NCBI RefSeq assembly: GCF_019219025.1
Contig: NZ_JAHUWN010000029.1
Coordinates: 14,964 to 78,963 of the forward strand
DNA: 64,000 nt
Source of the DNA: Bacillus sp. sid0103
Lineage (GTDB): Bacteria; Bacillota; Bacilli; Bacillales_B; DSM-18226
Direction of reading: 5' to 3'
Below the pieces are notes generated by a model that was not told the DNA's origin, searched no databases, and saw only the letters and a list, made by a program, of their open reading frames with translations. This document shows, in pieces, positions 46,048 through 55,451 of this stretch. Positions within the stretch are counted from its first letter, which is position 1. Every line of letters starts with the position of its first letter. A program made the translations under genes and the position numbers.

Positions 46048-46212
46048 AATGTAACTCAAACCAAATTAGCAAAAAGCGTTCAAAGGTATCAGGCGGTTAC
46101 AGATGTAACATAAATAAGGTAAAAATTAGCGTATAATGTATATTATATGTTGAGTTATTACATGGGGCATCTCATTGAAGTATCACTAACATTCATCATT
46201 ATTTATTACATT

Positions 46213-46579
46213 ATTAAATACCGGATACACATTTTTTTGGTCGGATAAAGAAAACAACATCATTACAAACCTACAAAATTTCACGTCTGCCTTCTTGGAA
46301 AAATGCCATATTGCAAAGATGATTGCACGCTACATGATTTAAAATGATACAGAAAAATTGCTGATGGTGATGCGTCCATACCAAATCTACGCAGTAGAAG
46401 AGCTCGTTCAACGAGCATTCGAAACAAACAATAACGGCTATATCTGGCACACGACTGGATCTGGGAAAACTCTTACGTCGTTTAAGGCAAGTGAAATTCT
46501 TTCTAATGAAGAACACATTAAAAAGGTCTTTTTCTTGATAGACCGTCAAGATCTGGATAGTCAAACTTTACGAAAATAA
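46213..46579 (+). pseudogene. HsdR fragment (helicase motif region)
   Basis: It reads FFWSDKENNIITNLQNFTSA, FLEKCHIAKMIARYMI, stop, [20 protein letters not shown], then [20 protein letters not shown] (Walker A) and [18 protein letters not shown]. These are consecutive segments of the type I restriction motor subunit HsdR, with one in-frame TAA and both ends lost. It is on the opposite strand to the nuclease fragment at 40338, so the ancestral hsdR was probably broken by inversion or insertion. Confidence 0.85.
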
Positions 46580-46611
46580 AAATAACCGTAGTGTACCAAC
46601 ACAACGGTTAT
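46575..46611 (-). terminator. Terminator for the prpF-side transcript
   Basis: ATAACCGT pairs with ACGGTTAT with an inner GTGT/ACAC. On the minus strand it is followed by TTTTATTTT. Confidence 0.7.
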
Positions 46612-46656
46612 ATATTCAATTACAATTCAAAGTGAGTGATTGGCAGTAATAAGGAT

Positions 46657-46803
46657 TTATACCAAACAAGGATCATTATAATAAACAATTTCAGAAAGAA
46701 TCTTGTCACCTTTAATATTTCTAAAAGCTTCCTTCGCCTCTTCTTCAGTATTAAATTCGTACATCTTTAAATTTTCATTTAAATAAAGAGTAATGACCCA
46801 CAC
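46657..46803 (-). CDS. Short conserved-looking protein, 48 aa
   Basis: The protein starts VWVITLYLNENLKMYEFNTE and ends EIVYYNDPCLV, from a GTG seven bases after GGAGGA. The pattern (beta strand, a strand with KMYEF, then a helix EEEAKEAFRNI) looks like a small alpha/beta domain. It follows prpF closely on the same strand and precedes a terminator, so it is probably the last gene of that transcript. I cannot name a family. Confidence 0.6.
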   Translation of the reverse strand: MWVITLYLNENLKMYEFNTEEEAKEAFRNIKGDKILSEIVYYNDPCLV

Positions 46804-46831
46804 GACAAGTTCCTCCAACTTTATATATAAT

Positions 46832-47959
46832 TTACGCTAACTTAGATATATACTCGTAATTTTTCTTTGTATATGCATATCCTTCCAAAATTACACGTGC
46901 TGTTCGTACTACCTTAATTGCGGTAATATTTCCAGCAATTAAATCAACCTTTGTTTCCATGATTCCAGCAGGATGTGCTAATCGGATAACTTCTTGTTTT
47001 ACATTAATAGTATCGGATAAGATTGTATCATTTAAAAATGCACCTGCAGTTGTACAGATCGCACCTGTAATCGCAAGTGCTTGATGTGGTTTTTGCATAG
47101 ACATCATTCTTATTATACAGTCCATATTTTCAGTTTTTCTCTCCACTCCTGTTACATCAATATAATCCATAGGAGGAGCAATAATCGTTAATTTAGGAAC
47201 AGCAGGTGATTTTTTTGTTGCTTCTTCTTTCGTAGCAAATTGGCACATTTCGGCTGCAATCGATCTGATTTCTTCTAATTCAGTTAGTTTTTCTGGTGTA
47301 AATTCATGAGGAAGTTCAGTCCCTTTAAGGCCAACATCATGTGCATGAATAAAAACTAATGGATTAGCAACATCAATTATCGATACATTTATCGGACCTC
47401 TAGGTATTTGAATGACATCAATAGAGTTTCCGGTTGGAAATAGTTTTCCTGTTACTGCACCTTCCGCATTAGTGAATGATAGATAGATAGGAGAACCTGT
47501 TCCTGGAACACCTGGAATTGAACACATTCCATCTGTTTTTACTTGACCGTCCTCAACCTCTACCTCAGAAATGATTACTTTTTGAGTATTTGTATTAAAG
47601 ATTCTAACAGTTGTAATTGGCTCAATTGCTGGTACTAGACCTTGTTCAATTGCATATGGACCTACCGCAGAAGAAATATTTCCGCAGTTTCCTTTGAAAT
47701 CAACCAATTGATTTTCAATACTAACTTGTGCGAAGGTGTATTCTACGTCAATACCTTCAAAACCCGACTTTTTGATAATTGCTGCTTTACTCGTTAATGA
47801 ATTGGCCCCACCAAGTCCGTCAATTTGTCTGCTATCTGGACTTCCCATTATATCCAACATAAATTCATCCCAAAGCGAACGATCTGATGGCATATCATCA
47901 AAATTAAAAAACACTCCTTTGCTAGTTCCTCCACGCATCACAACAACAGGCACTTTCAT
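46832..47959 (-). CDS. PrpF-family (DUF453) isomerase, probably aconitate-type
   Basis: 375 residues of the two-lobed diaminopimelate-epimerase fold: VVVMRGGTSKGVFFNFDDMP at the N-terminus, IDGLGGANSLTSKAAII, FKGNCGNISSAVGPYAIEQG (with the catalytic-type Cys) in the first lobe, and LAITGAICTTAGAFLND in the second. PrpF members isomerise methylaconitate, cis/trans-aconitate or related tricarboxylates. Its neighbours (tricarballylate dehydrogenase, CitMHS carrier) suggest an aconitate isomerase here. AAAAGGGG precedes the ATG. Divergent from a LysR gene. Confidence 0.85.
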   Translation of the reverse strand: MKVPVVVMRGGTSKGVFFNFDDMPSDRSLWDEFMLDIMGSPDSRQIDGLGGANSLTSKAAIIKKSGFEGIDVEYTFAQVSIENQLVDFKGNCGNISSAVGPYAIEQGLVPAIEPITTVRIFNTNTQKVIISEVEVEDGQVKTDGMCSIPGVPGTGSPIYLSFTNAEGAVTGKLFPTGNSIDVIQIPRGPINVSIIDVANPLVFIHAHDVGLKGTELPHEFTPEKLTELEEIRSIAAEMCQFATKEEATKKSPAVPKLTIIAPPMDYIDVTGVERKTENMDCIIRMMSMQKPHQALAITGAICTTAGAFLNDTILSDTINVKQEVIRLAHPAGIMETKVDLIAGNITAIKVVRTARVILEGYAYTKKNYEYISKLA

Positions 47960-48022
47960 CTAAAAAACCCCTTTTCTTATTCACCTTTCAAAAAGTATCG
48001 GTGCTTTTAAAAATATAGTAAG

Positions 48023-48038
48023 TTATGTGATATCATAA
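48023..48038. promoter_or_regulatory. Candidate LysR operator between prpF and lysR
   Basis: TTATG-N6-CATAA, an inverted repeat with a short centre of the LysR T-N11-A type, lies in the divergent gap between the two start codons. Assignment is from position and symmetry only. Confidence 0.4.
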
Positions 48039-48105
48039 GTAAAATAGATATTTTATTAGAAAAATACAAAAAAAAACTTATAATCAGTTGATTGGGGATG
48101 AACTT

Positions 48106-48984
48106 ATGGATGAAAAAGACTGGAATGCGATTCGAATTTTATTTCAAGAGAAAAATATTAGCCGTGCATCAGAACGTTTATATATCTCCCAACCGGCATT
48201 AACTTACAGACTTAAAAATTTAGAAACGGTGTTTGGAACAAGATTATTTTTTAGAATAAAAGGAGGCATTGAGTTTACTTCAGAAGGCTTGCATTTAGTA
48301 GAGTATGCTGAAGAAATGATCAAAAAGCTGCAGTCAACAAAAGACAATATGATCAATATGCAAGATGAGGTAAGAGGAACGTTAAGAATTGGAGTTTCAA
48401 GTAACTTTGCACAATATAAGTTACCAAGGATATTAAAAAAGTTTTCAACTAAATTCCCAAATGTACAATTTAACATCAATACAGGTTGGAGTACTAATAT
48501 TTTAAATCTTCTTAATACCGATACTGTGCAATTAGGCATACTACGTGGAGATTACGAATGGTATGGAAAAAAAGCATTATTACATAAAGAAAAGCTATGT
48601 TTAATTTCTAAAAAGGAAATAAATATGGCGAATTTACCTAAACTTCCATTAATTAATTACAAAACAGATAGTTCTCTAAAATCTTCTATCAATGGCTGGT
48701 GGCATGACCGATACTCAGAACCACCGTTTATTATGATGGAAACGGACCGACTAGAAACATGTAAAGAAATGGTCAAAAACGATCTGGGTATTGCGATCGT
48801 ACCTCAAATTTGTCTAGAACCTTCAGATAACCTACAAATCTACGAACTATCCTATAAGGATAGTGAACCAGTTTATAGATATACATGGTTAATGTATAAT
48901 CAGGATTCATTAAAGCTTTCTACTGTAAAAAGTTTCATAGATTTTTTAAATGAACATTCAAATTCTTTAACAAAAAATAGCTAA
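48106..48984 (+). CDS. LysR-family regulator of the tricarboxylate cluster (copy 1)
   Basis: 292 residues from MDEKDWNAIRILFQEKNISR. N-terminal winged helix (RASERLYISQPALTYRLKNLETVFG), then the ligand-binding domain (GTLRIGVSSNFAQYKLPRIL). GGGGA lies 7 bases before the ATG. Divergent from prpF and upstream of the CitMHS carrier; it likely responds to a tricarboxylate. It is a clear paralogue of the regulator at 52584, sharing the unusual MDE-x-DW start and the late motif LK-x-SI-x-x-WW. Confidence 0.9.
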   Translation: MDEKDWNAIRILFQEKNISRASERLYISQPALTYRLKNLETVFGTRLFFRIKGGIEFTSEGLHLVEYAEEMIKKLQSTKDNMINMQDEVRGTLRIGVSSNFAQYKLPRILKKFSTKFPNVQFNINTGWSTNILNLLNTDTVQLGILRGDYEWYGKKALLHKEKLCLISKKEINMANLPKLPLINYKTDSSLKSSINGWWHDRYSEPPFIMMETDRLETCKEMVKNDLGIAIVPQICLEPSDNLQIYELSYKDSEPVYRYTWLMYNQDSLKLSTVKSFIDFLNEHSNSLTKNS

Positions 48985-49192
48985 TTTAGAGAGGAATGAG
49001 AAATATTCCTCTTTTTATTATATGGATTATAAGTTTTTTTTTAGAAATTAGATAAAAATTATATATTTTACTTATTTATACGAGTGTTATATTGTAAAAC
49101 TAAGAAATATTTCTTGAAACAGTTTTCTCAATATTTGCAGTAATCAAATTTTAGTTAATTGTAAGCGATTTCTTTTATGGGAGGGGATTCAT

Positions 49193-50503
49193 ATTCTTAC
49201 TTTTTTAGGAATTTCAATGGTTGTCTTATTTACTTATCTGATTATGGCAAAAAAATTATCTCCAGTTACAGCACTTGTCATTGTACCAATAGTTTTTGCA
49301 GTAATTGGTGGATTTGGCTTAGAGCTCGGTGGTATGATGCTAGATGGTTTAAAAGAGGTTGCTCCTTCAGCTGCCTTACTCCTGTTTGCGATTTTATTTT
49401 TCGGAATTTTAATTGATGCAGGCTTATTTGATCCATTAATCAATAACATGATGAAATTAGTGAAGGGTGATCCAGTTAAAATCGCGATCGGAACCGCAAT
49501 TATTGCTATGACAGTAGCATTAGATGGCGATGGAACGACAACTCACATGATTACCATTTCTGCTATGTTAGCGCTTTATCTTCGAATTGGTATGAACCCT
49601 CTTATTCTCGCAACTATTTCTTTACTCTCTGTCAGTATCATGAGTGGGATGACGCCTTGGGGAGGACCAGCTACAAGAGCCGTTGCTTCTTTAGGCCTTG
49701 ATTCGAATGAATTTTTCCTCCCACTATTACCTACAATGTTATCAGGAATGGGATGTATTCTTTTTGTCGCTTTTGTTCTTGGAAAAAAGGAAAGAGCAAG
49801 AATTGGTGTGATCAATGTTGAGGAAATTCCACAACAATCATTACAATTAAGTGAAGCAGCTGCCGCTTATGCCCTACAAGAGGATATTAAGCGCCCTAAA
49901 TTAAGATGGGTAAACTTTATTTTAACAATAGCGATCATGGTAGTTTTGGTCATGGGGTTAATTTCAGCTCCAATCTTATTTCTAATTGGATTTGTACTCG
50001 CGGCCATGATTAACTATCCAAATTTTGAGCAGCAAAAAGAACGTATTTTGTCACACTCAGGAAATGCTTTAACAGTTGTTATTCTAGTGTTTGCTGCCGG
50101 TATCTTCTCAGGAATTTTTTCTGGAACAAAAATGGTAGATGCTATTTCACATGCATTAGTATCAATCATTCCAGAATCTGTAGGTTCCTTCTTCCCACTT
50201 GTCGTTGCCCTAACTAGCATGCCATTTACTTTCGTATTATCCAACGACGCTTATTACTTTGGAGTTTTACCAATTCTAGCGGAAGCAGGAGCGGCCTATG
50301 GGGTAAGTCCTTTAGAAATTGCAAGAGCATCTGTATTAGGGCAACCTGTACATTTTCTAAGCCCGCTTGTAGCATCCACTCTTTTATTAGTAGGGATGGT
50401 GAAAACAGATATCGGAGAATTTCAACGTTATGCGTTTAAATGGACTCTTCTTTGTTCTTTAGTCATTATTGCTGTTGCCTTTTTAACAAGTGCAATCAGC
50501 TAA
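49193..50503 (+). CDS. CitMHS-family citrate/tricarboxylate transporter, probable ATT start
   Basis: About 436 residues with around 12 membrane helices: MVVLFTYLIMAKKLSPVTAL, VALDGDGTTTHMITISAMLA, MTPWGGPATRAVASLG, MPFTFVLSNDAYYFGVLPIL. CitMHS carriers import citrate complexed with divalent metal. Homology and the ribosome site (GGGAGGGG, 49180-49186) point to a start at ATT 49193 (ILTFLGIS before the first ATG at 49217, which lies 30 bases from the site). A terminator follows at 50544. It probably carries the tricarboxylate used by TcuA and PrpF. Confidence 0.88.
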   Translation: MLTFLGISMVVLFTYLIMAKKLSPVTALVIVPIVFAVIGGFGLELGGMMLDGLKEVAPSAALLLFAILFFGILIDAGLFDPLINNMMKLVKGDPVKIAIGTAIIAMTVALDGDGTTTHMITISAMLALYLRIGMNPLILATISLLSVSIMSGMTPWGGPATRAVASLGLDSNEFFLPLLPTMLSGMGCILFVAFVLGKKERARIGVINVEEIPQQSLQLSEAAAAYALQEDIKRPKLRWVNFILTIAIMVVLVMGLISAPILFLIGFVLAAMINYPNFEQQKERILSHSGNALTVVILVFAAGIFSGIFSGTKMVDAISHALVSIIPESVGSFFPLVVALTSMPFTFVLSNDAYYFGVLPILAEAGAAYGVSPLEIARASVLGQPVHFLSPLVASTLLLVGMVKTDIGEFQRYAFKWTLLCSLVIIAVAFLTSAIS

Positions 50504-50543
50504 TACTTCATTTCATTGTTAGATCTCCAATAGATTCGATAAT

Positions 50544-50598
50544 AAAAATAGAGCCTCCCAAATTAGTTACGAAACCGATTCGGGAAGGCTCTATTTTT
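50544..50598. terminator. Bidirectional terminator between CitMHS and yyaC-like genes
   Basis: AAAAATAGAGCCT and AGGCTCTATTTTT pair, with an added CCC/GGG, around a 22-base loop. A and T runs on both sides serve the converging genes. Confidence 0.85.
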
Positions 50599-50629
50599 TA
50601 TCAATATATGAAACAAAAAAAGATATTTT

Positions 50630-51280
50630 CTAACGCTCTTTATCATCATTTACCCTAATTTTAGTAATTACTTTTACAATTGTTTTTGCAAGATTCATAA
50701 CCGTATATAAGCGGGTGTCATTTAAAAATTGAGAAGTTGGTAAAGGATCTATATAATTCACAAACCCAACGAAATGGTAATCTCCTACTTCTGGGAGCAT
50801 CTTTTCAAGGGCTTTCCCAGGAGTTAAAGGTCCTTCTTTAAACATCACATGACCAACTTGTTCTTTAGTACCGATGGAGGCATCGATACTAATAACTAAC
50901 GGCTTTTTAAATTGTTTATTGATCTCCTTCAATATTCCTTTTAAGTTAAATGCATGTACAGGTTCTTCCAATGTTCCATATACACGAAAAGGAACTTGGT
51001 GTTCTTTTAGCATCGTTCCTACTAATGGACCTAATGAATCACCCACATATCGGTCCGAACCTATGCATAAAAAGACAATATCGTGAACCTCTGGTGATGA
51101 TTGGTGAATTATTTCTCTTATATTAAATGCTAATAATTCACTATCTTTTTCTTCCGTTTTTTCATTTGATTTTACATAATATGAAATGGCTTCTTCATTC
51201 TTTTTTTCTTTTTCATAATAAAAAGGACACACGACCATCACCCTTAAATTTATTTCCCGGCACATAGCTGATAAAATCAT
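50630..51280 (-). CDS. yyaC: YyaC-family spore protease-like protein (DUF1256)
   Basis: 216 residues. The family core is clear: VFLCIGSDRYVGDSLGPLVG (glycine-rich loop with acidic residues), VYGTLEEPVHAFNL, and VISIDASIGTKEQVGHVMF. It resembles the germination-protease/hydrogenase-maturation fold and is made in the forespore in B. subtilis. The N-terminus is uncertain; GTG and ATG codons at residues 14-15 after an AAGGG are alternatives. It sits between transport genes without obvious functional link. Confidence 0.85.
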   Translation of the reverse strand: MILSAMCREINLRVMVVCPFYYEKEKKNEEAISYYVKSNEKTEEKDSELLAFNIREIIHQSSPEVHDIVFLCIGSDRYVGDSLGPLVGTMLKEHQVPFRVYGTLEEPVHAFNLKGILKEINKQFKKPLVISIDASIGTKEQVGHVMFKEGPLTPGKALEKMLPEVGDYHFVGFVNYIDPLPTSQFLNDTRLYTVMNLAKTIVKVITKIRVNDDKER

Positions 51281-51293
51281 TATACCCTAAAAC

Positions 51294-52436
51294 CTATGCG
51301 GATAGATTAGTGTGAGATTTCTTTTTGACTTCTAGGTATTTTAAAAATCGAAAAAAAGGAGGAAGGGTAATACAGACAGTGACGACCCTGAGCACTTGAA
51401 CCGCTACGACAAATGTAGCGTCACCATTCAAAACGAGAGCTGTTGTTGTCATCTCTGCAATTCCACCAGGTGCAAATGCTAAACCTGCAGTCAGAAATGT
51501 TATATTAGTAAAAATTGATACAACGTACGCACAGATAAACACAGTTACAATTAAGCCGATTGTCCCTAAAAATGAAATGAACAAAGTTCGGTTTAATCCG
51601 ATAAACATATTTTTATTAAAACGCGAGCCAATGCTTGCCCCAATAAAAATTTGCGATATGATAATTAAACTATGGGGCCACCAAGCTACAAGATCAAATC
51701 CAATAAGTACAGATCCAGAGGATTTAACTGCCGCAACACTAATCATCCCTCCAATCAGCCATGGAGCTGGAAACTTCAAAAATTTCCCGATATGATAGCC
51801 AATCCACGCTATAAACACAAATAAAATGGTCAAAGCAAGTTGCGCTCCTTCAAATGTTGATGATGATTCTGTCGCCGCAACTGCATGGTGATAGACATGA
51901 ACCTCAGTATGGCCGAACAAGAAAGAAATCATGAAAGGGATCGTAATGATAACTAAAAAGACACGCATTGCCTGAATGATACTTACAACACCAGTATTTG
52001 CGCCAACTTCTTCTGCAATAACAGGGATTGATGACAGTCCACCAGGTGCAGTAGCAAAAAAACTTGTTAACATATCCAATTTACTGAACTTCCATAAAAG
52101 AAGACCTGATAGTAAAGAAAAAAAGATTGATAAAAGAAGCATGATGATAATCGTTGACCAATTTTCTTTAAAAATGGATAGAACAGAGGTATTCACTTTC
52201 TGGCCTAATTCAATTCCTAAGATACATTGCCCAATGTATAACCAATATTTTGGTATTCCATTTTGAGTATGAGGTAAATGCAAAAAATTCGGACGAAGGA
52301 TAGAAAGAGAAGCTGCCGTGAGGAGTGTCCCAATCATCCATCCAATCGGGAGATCTGTTAACGCGAGGAAAAATCCACCTATCCCACTTACTATTACAAA
52401 CCAAACAAATTGAAAAAAATGTTTATGTTTTTCCAT
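51294..52436 (-). CDS. AbrB-type membrane permease
   Basis: 380 residues with about 10 helices in two repeats: LALTDLPIGWMIGTLLTAAS and APWLIGGMISVAAVKSSG mark the duplicated halves, and TAPGGLSSIPVIAEEVGA and FAPGGIAEMTTTALVLNGDA are the paired APGG signature loops. The family is often misnamed as an AbrB regulator or ammonia monooxygenase; it is an uncharacterised transporter. AAGGATC precedes the ATG. Divergent from a LysR gene, so probably under its control and involved in organic-acid transport. Confidence 0.85.
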   Translation of the reverse strand: MEKHKHFFQFVWFVIVSGIGGFFLALTDLPIGWMIGTLLTAASLSILRPNFLHLPHTQNGIPKYWLYIGQCILGIELGQKVNTSVLSIFKENWSTIIIMLLLSIFFSLLSGLLLWKFSKLDMLTSFFATAPGGLSSIPVIAEEVGANTGVVSIIQAMRVFLVIITIPFMISFLFGHTEVHVYHHAVAATESSSTFEGAQLALTILFVFIAWIGYHIGKFLKFPAPWLIGGMISVAAVKSSGSVLIGFDLVAWWPHSLIIISQIFIGASIGSRFNKNMFIGLNRTLFISFLGTIGLIVTVFICAYVVSIFTNITFLTAGLAFAPGGIAEMTTTALVLNGDATFVVAVQVLRVVTVCITLPPFFRFLKYLEVKKKSHTNLSA

Positions 52437-52583
52437 TCATGATCCTTCTTTCATTAAGATGAAGTGATTTTGTCATCTTTGCTTGTTGAACCAAATATAG
52501 TATAATTTCAGAAATAATTAAAATATTAAAATATTATTATTATCCATAAATTATATTAATGGTAGAAATGGTGGTTATAAGTA

Positions 52584-53447
52584 ATGGATGAACGAGATTG
52601 GATGGTATTACAAACCCTCTATAAAGAAAAAAACATTACAAAGGCTGCTCAACATTTGTATATTTCTCAACCAGCTTTGACAAACCGCTTACAGCAATTA
52701 GAAAAGGAATTTGGGGTAAAAATTGTTAATCGAGGCCGACGTGGAGTTCAATTTACCCCACAAGGAGAGTATTTAGCGAAAAGTGCACATGAAATGCTTT
52801 TAAACATACAAAAAATCAAGGAAAATGTTCTTAATATGGAGGAAAAAGTAGCAGGAACATTAAGATTAGGTGTCTCTACCTTTTTTACTGATTACATACT
52901 TCCTAACCTATTAAAGCTATTCAAAGAACGTTATCCTACTATTGAATTCAAAGTAACGACTGGCTTTAGCAGTCACATCGCCCATTTAATTTACAATCAA
53001 GATGTCCATATTGGTATTGTTAAAGGAGATTTCAACTGGAAAGATCATAAACATTTATTATTTGAAGAGACCATTTGTATAGCTTCTAAAGAAAAAATAG
53101 ATATACATAACCTCCCTAACTTGCCAAGAATCGATTATCATACTGACTCACTGTTGAAGAATTCCATCGATAATTGGTGGTCTGAACATTTCACCCAACC
53201 ACCGCTTGTCAGTATAGAAGTCGATAAAGTGGATACTTGCAAAAAAATGGTTGTTAATGGATTAGGCTATGCAATCTTACCAAACATGATTTTAAATGAT
53301 GTTAATAATGTTTATAAAACGGATATTACAACTATTGACGGCAACCCCATTGTCCGTAAGACATGGATGTTCTACCACAAAGATTCATTAGAATTAAACA
53401 TTGTTAAGGCTTTTGTTGAGTTTATGGAAAATGAATTTAAAGGGTAG
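52584..53447 (+). CDS. LysR-family regulator (copy 2)
   Basis: 287 residues: MDERDWMVLQTLYKEKNITK, winged helix AAQHLYISQPALTNRLQQLE, then GTLRLGVSTFFTDYILPNLL. Similar in length, spacing and sequence to the regulator at 48106, so the two arose by duplication. It is divergent from the permease and convergent with tcuA. A terminator follows. Confidence 0.9.
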   Translation: MDERDWMVLQTLYKEKNITKAAQHLYISQPALTNRLQQLEKEFGVKIVNRGRRGVQFTPQGEYLAKSAHEMLLNIQKIKENVLNMEEKVAGTLRLGVSTFFTDYILPNLLKLFKERYPTIEFKVTTGFSSHIAHLIYNQDVHIGIVKGDFNWKDHKHLLFEETICIASKEKIDIHNLPNLPRIDYHTDSLLKNSIDNWWSEHFTQPPLVSIEVDKVDTCKKMVVNGLGYAILPNMILNDVNNVYKTDITTIDGNPIVRKTWMFYHKDSLELNIVKAFVEFMENEFKG

Positions 53448-53482
53448 CAGTTAAACATTAAAGTACAGTCTTTACATTTAAC

Positions 53483-53518
53483 AAAAGCATCTGCCTGAGG
53501 CATGGCAGATGCTTTTTA
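53483..53518. terminator. Bidirectional terminator between lysR and tcuA
   Basis: AAAAGCATCTGCC pairs with GGCAGATGCTTTT around an 8-base loop, with T and A runs for both converging genes. Confidence 0.9.
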
Positions 53519-53525
53519 TTGTGAT

Positions 53526-55025
53526 TTATGAAATACTTATCTTTTCTCTAGAATAATTGGTAGCTGATGTACCAGCTAATTTTCCAAAAACGGCTCCTGA
53601 CATTAATCCTGACCCACCTGGATAATTTTTGTAGAAGATGCCACCAACCATTTCACCAGCTGCGAATAACCCTGCTATAGGTCTGCCTTCTTGGTTTAAG
53701 ACCTCTCCTTCTGGATTTACATGTAATCCGCCAAAAGCAAAGGTAATACCACAAGTAACTGGATATGCATAAAAAGGAGCTTGGTCGATTCGTAATGCCC
53801 AGTTTGTTTTTGGCGGATTAATTTCAACTGTTCCTTTGCCGTCCTTCACTGTTGGATTATAGTCTCCTTCTTGAACTACCGCATTAAATTCAGTTATCGT
53901 TTTTAAAAATTGTTCTTTATCAACTGACATCAATTCTGCTAATTCTTCAAGACTATCAGCTTTATAATAAGTGGCTTCTTCTAGATTATATTCCTTCCTA
54001 AGCATCGGACGTACTTGAGCATCAAAAAGTTGGAAAGCAGAATGACCAGGCTGTTTTAATACTTCGCGACCATATTTTGCATATGTGTAGTTCCGAAAAT
54101 CTGCCCCTTCGTCTACAAATCTATTTCCCTCATTATTAATCAAAAGACCAAGAGGAAATGAAGATTTTTTAAATATATCACCAGGCTTGTTAAAGTCACC
54201 AAACTTAGGAGCATTATAATCTGTCCCAATCGAATGACAGCCATTCCACTCACCATATTTTTGCGCACCGACTGCTAAAGCCATAGTTATTCCGTCTCCA
54301 GTATTATATTCAGTCCCTCTCACAATCGCGGATTCCCATTCTTCTCCTAGATGTTCACTTCTCATTTTTTTGTTCGCTTCAAAACTACCACAAGCTAAAA
54401 TTACACTAGACGTATTGATTGTAGTCAATTTCTCGTTTTGTTCTATTTTAATACCAGTAATATTTTCATTATCAGTTACTAACTCGATTGCCCGTGAATC
54501 ATACCAGATATCAATCCCGATTTTTTCTGCTCTATCAAAGAGCCTTTTTATTAAACCAACGCCCTTATCTTCAGTTTTTATTGGAAGTCCGCCCCAAAAA
54601 TGACGTCTACCATCTTGTTCGAAGGATTGATTTTCGTAATTTAATTCAAATTTAATTCCATGATTATTCATCCATGAAAGTGTTTCATAAGATTTTGCAA
54701 TAAGCTGATTTGCTAGTACAGGATCACTATTTCCCTCTGTTACTCGCATTAGATCATTATAAAAGTCAGATTGAGTGTATTCAGGCATTACAATCTTTTC
54801 TGCTTCTTCATCCGTTATATCAGGTATTATTCTCCTAATGTTTTCTAAATTATTGTAAGCAACACGTATCGCTCCATCTGTAAAAAATGAATTTCCTCCG
54901 CGCTTTTCTACGGGACCGCGCTCTAAAACAATTACTTCAGCACCATTTTCCTTTGCCGCAATCGCTGCACACAAAGCTGCATTCCCTGCCCCAACTACAA
55001 CTACATCATAATTTCGTTTATCCAC
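53526..55025 (-). CDS. tcuA: FAD-dependent tricarballylate dehydrogenase-like protein TcuA
   Basis: 499 residues of the fumarate-reductase flavoprotein type: FAD-binding GAGNAALCAAIAAKENGAEV at the N-terminus, LERGPVEKRGGNSFFTDGAI, catalytic-region FWGGLPIKTEDKGVGL, and CGITFAFGGLHVNPEGEVL with AGEMVGGIFYKNYPGGSG near the end. TcuA oxidises tricarballylate to cis-aconitate. The start is GTG, seven bases after AGGAGGGG. No tcuB-type iron-sulfur partner is in the window, so electron transfer or the exact substrate may differ. Together with the PrpF-like isomerase and CitMHS carrier it points to tricarballylate or aconitate use. Confidence 0.85.
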   Translation of the reverse strand: MDKRNYDVVVVGAGNAALCAAIAAKENGAEVIVLERGPVEKRGGNSFFTDGAIRVAYNNLENIRRIIPDITDEEAEKIVMPEYTQSDFYNDLMRVTEGNSDPVLANQLIAKSYETLSWMNNHGIKFELNYENQSFEQDGRRHFWGGLPIKTEDKGVGLIKRLFDRAEKIGIDIWYDSRAIELVTDNENITGIKIEQNEKLTTINTSSVILACGSFEANKKMRSEHLGEEWESAIVRGTEYNTGDGITMALAVGAQKYGEWNGCHSIGTDYNAPKFGDFNKPGDIFKKSSFPLGLLINNEGNRFVDEGADFRNYTYAKYGREVLKQPGHSAFQLFDAQVRPMLRKEYNLEEATYYKADSLEELAELMSVDKEQFLKTITEFNAVVQEGDYNPTVKDGKGTVEINPPKTNWALRIDQAPFYAYPVTCGITFAFGGLHVNPEGEVLNQEGRPIAGLFAAGEMVGGIFYKNYPGGSGLMSGAVFGKLAGTSATNYSREKISIS

Positions 55026-55139
55026 GTTTACCCCTCCTATTAGTCATGTGTTTCCTTAACTTAATAGTATGGTATAAACAGAGATTAATAAAATATCGTT
55101 ATTTGATTGTATTCCATAAATAATATTTATGTCTTGCCT

Positions 55140-55450
55140 TTGAAGAAGGGGAAAAAGAAGAAATAAACGTTACGGAATACACGTAAGGTTATCTTGATTA
55201 AAGTAGTTACAGAGACTTAAAATCTCTTCTAAAGGTGTAACATAGATATCCAATTTTCTTTAAAGATGTTATGCCGTTATCTAGCCTGTTTGTTGAAGAA
55301 TATACAAAGATACTTAACCAATTACTCTTCATAAAGATAGCTTTATTTCATTTAAATAAATTTTGTTTGAAAATGAATTACACTCTTCATAGAACAGATA
55401 AGTAGCCTTTTTTCCTGATGAGTAAAGGCAATTTTTGTAGAGTTCCTTCT
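55140..55450. other. Stretch without recognisable genes
   Basis: About 310 AT-rich bases between tcuA and the recombinase. No open frame, repeat or structure that I can support. Confidence 0.4.
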
Positions 55451-55451
55451 A

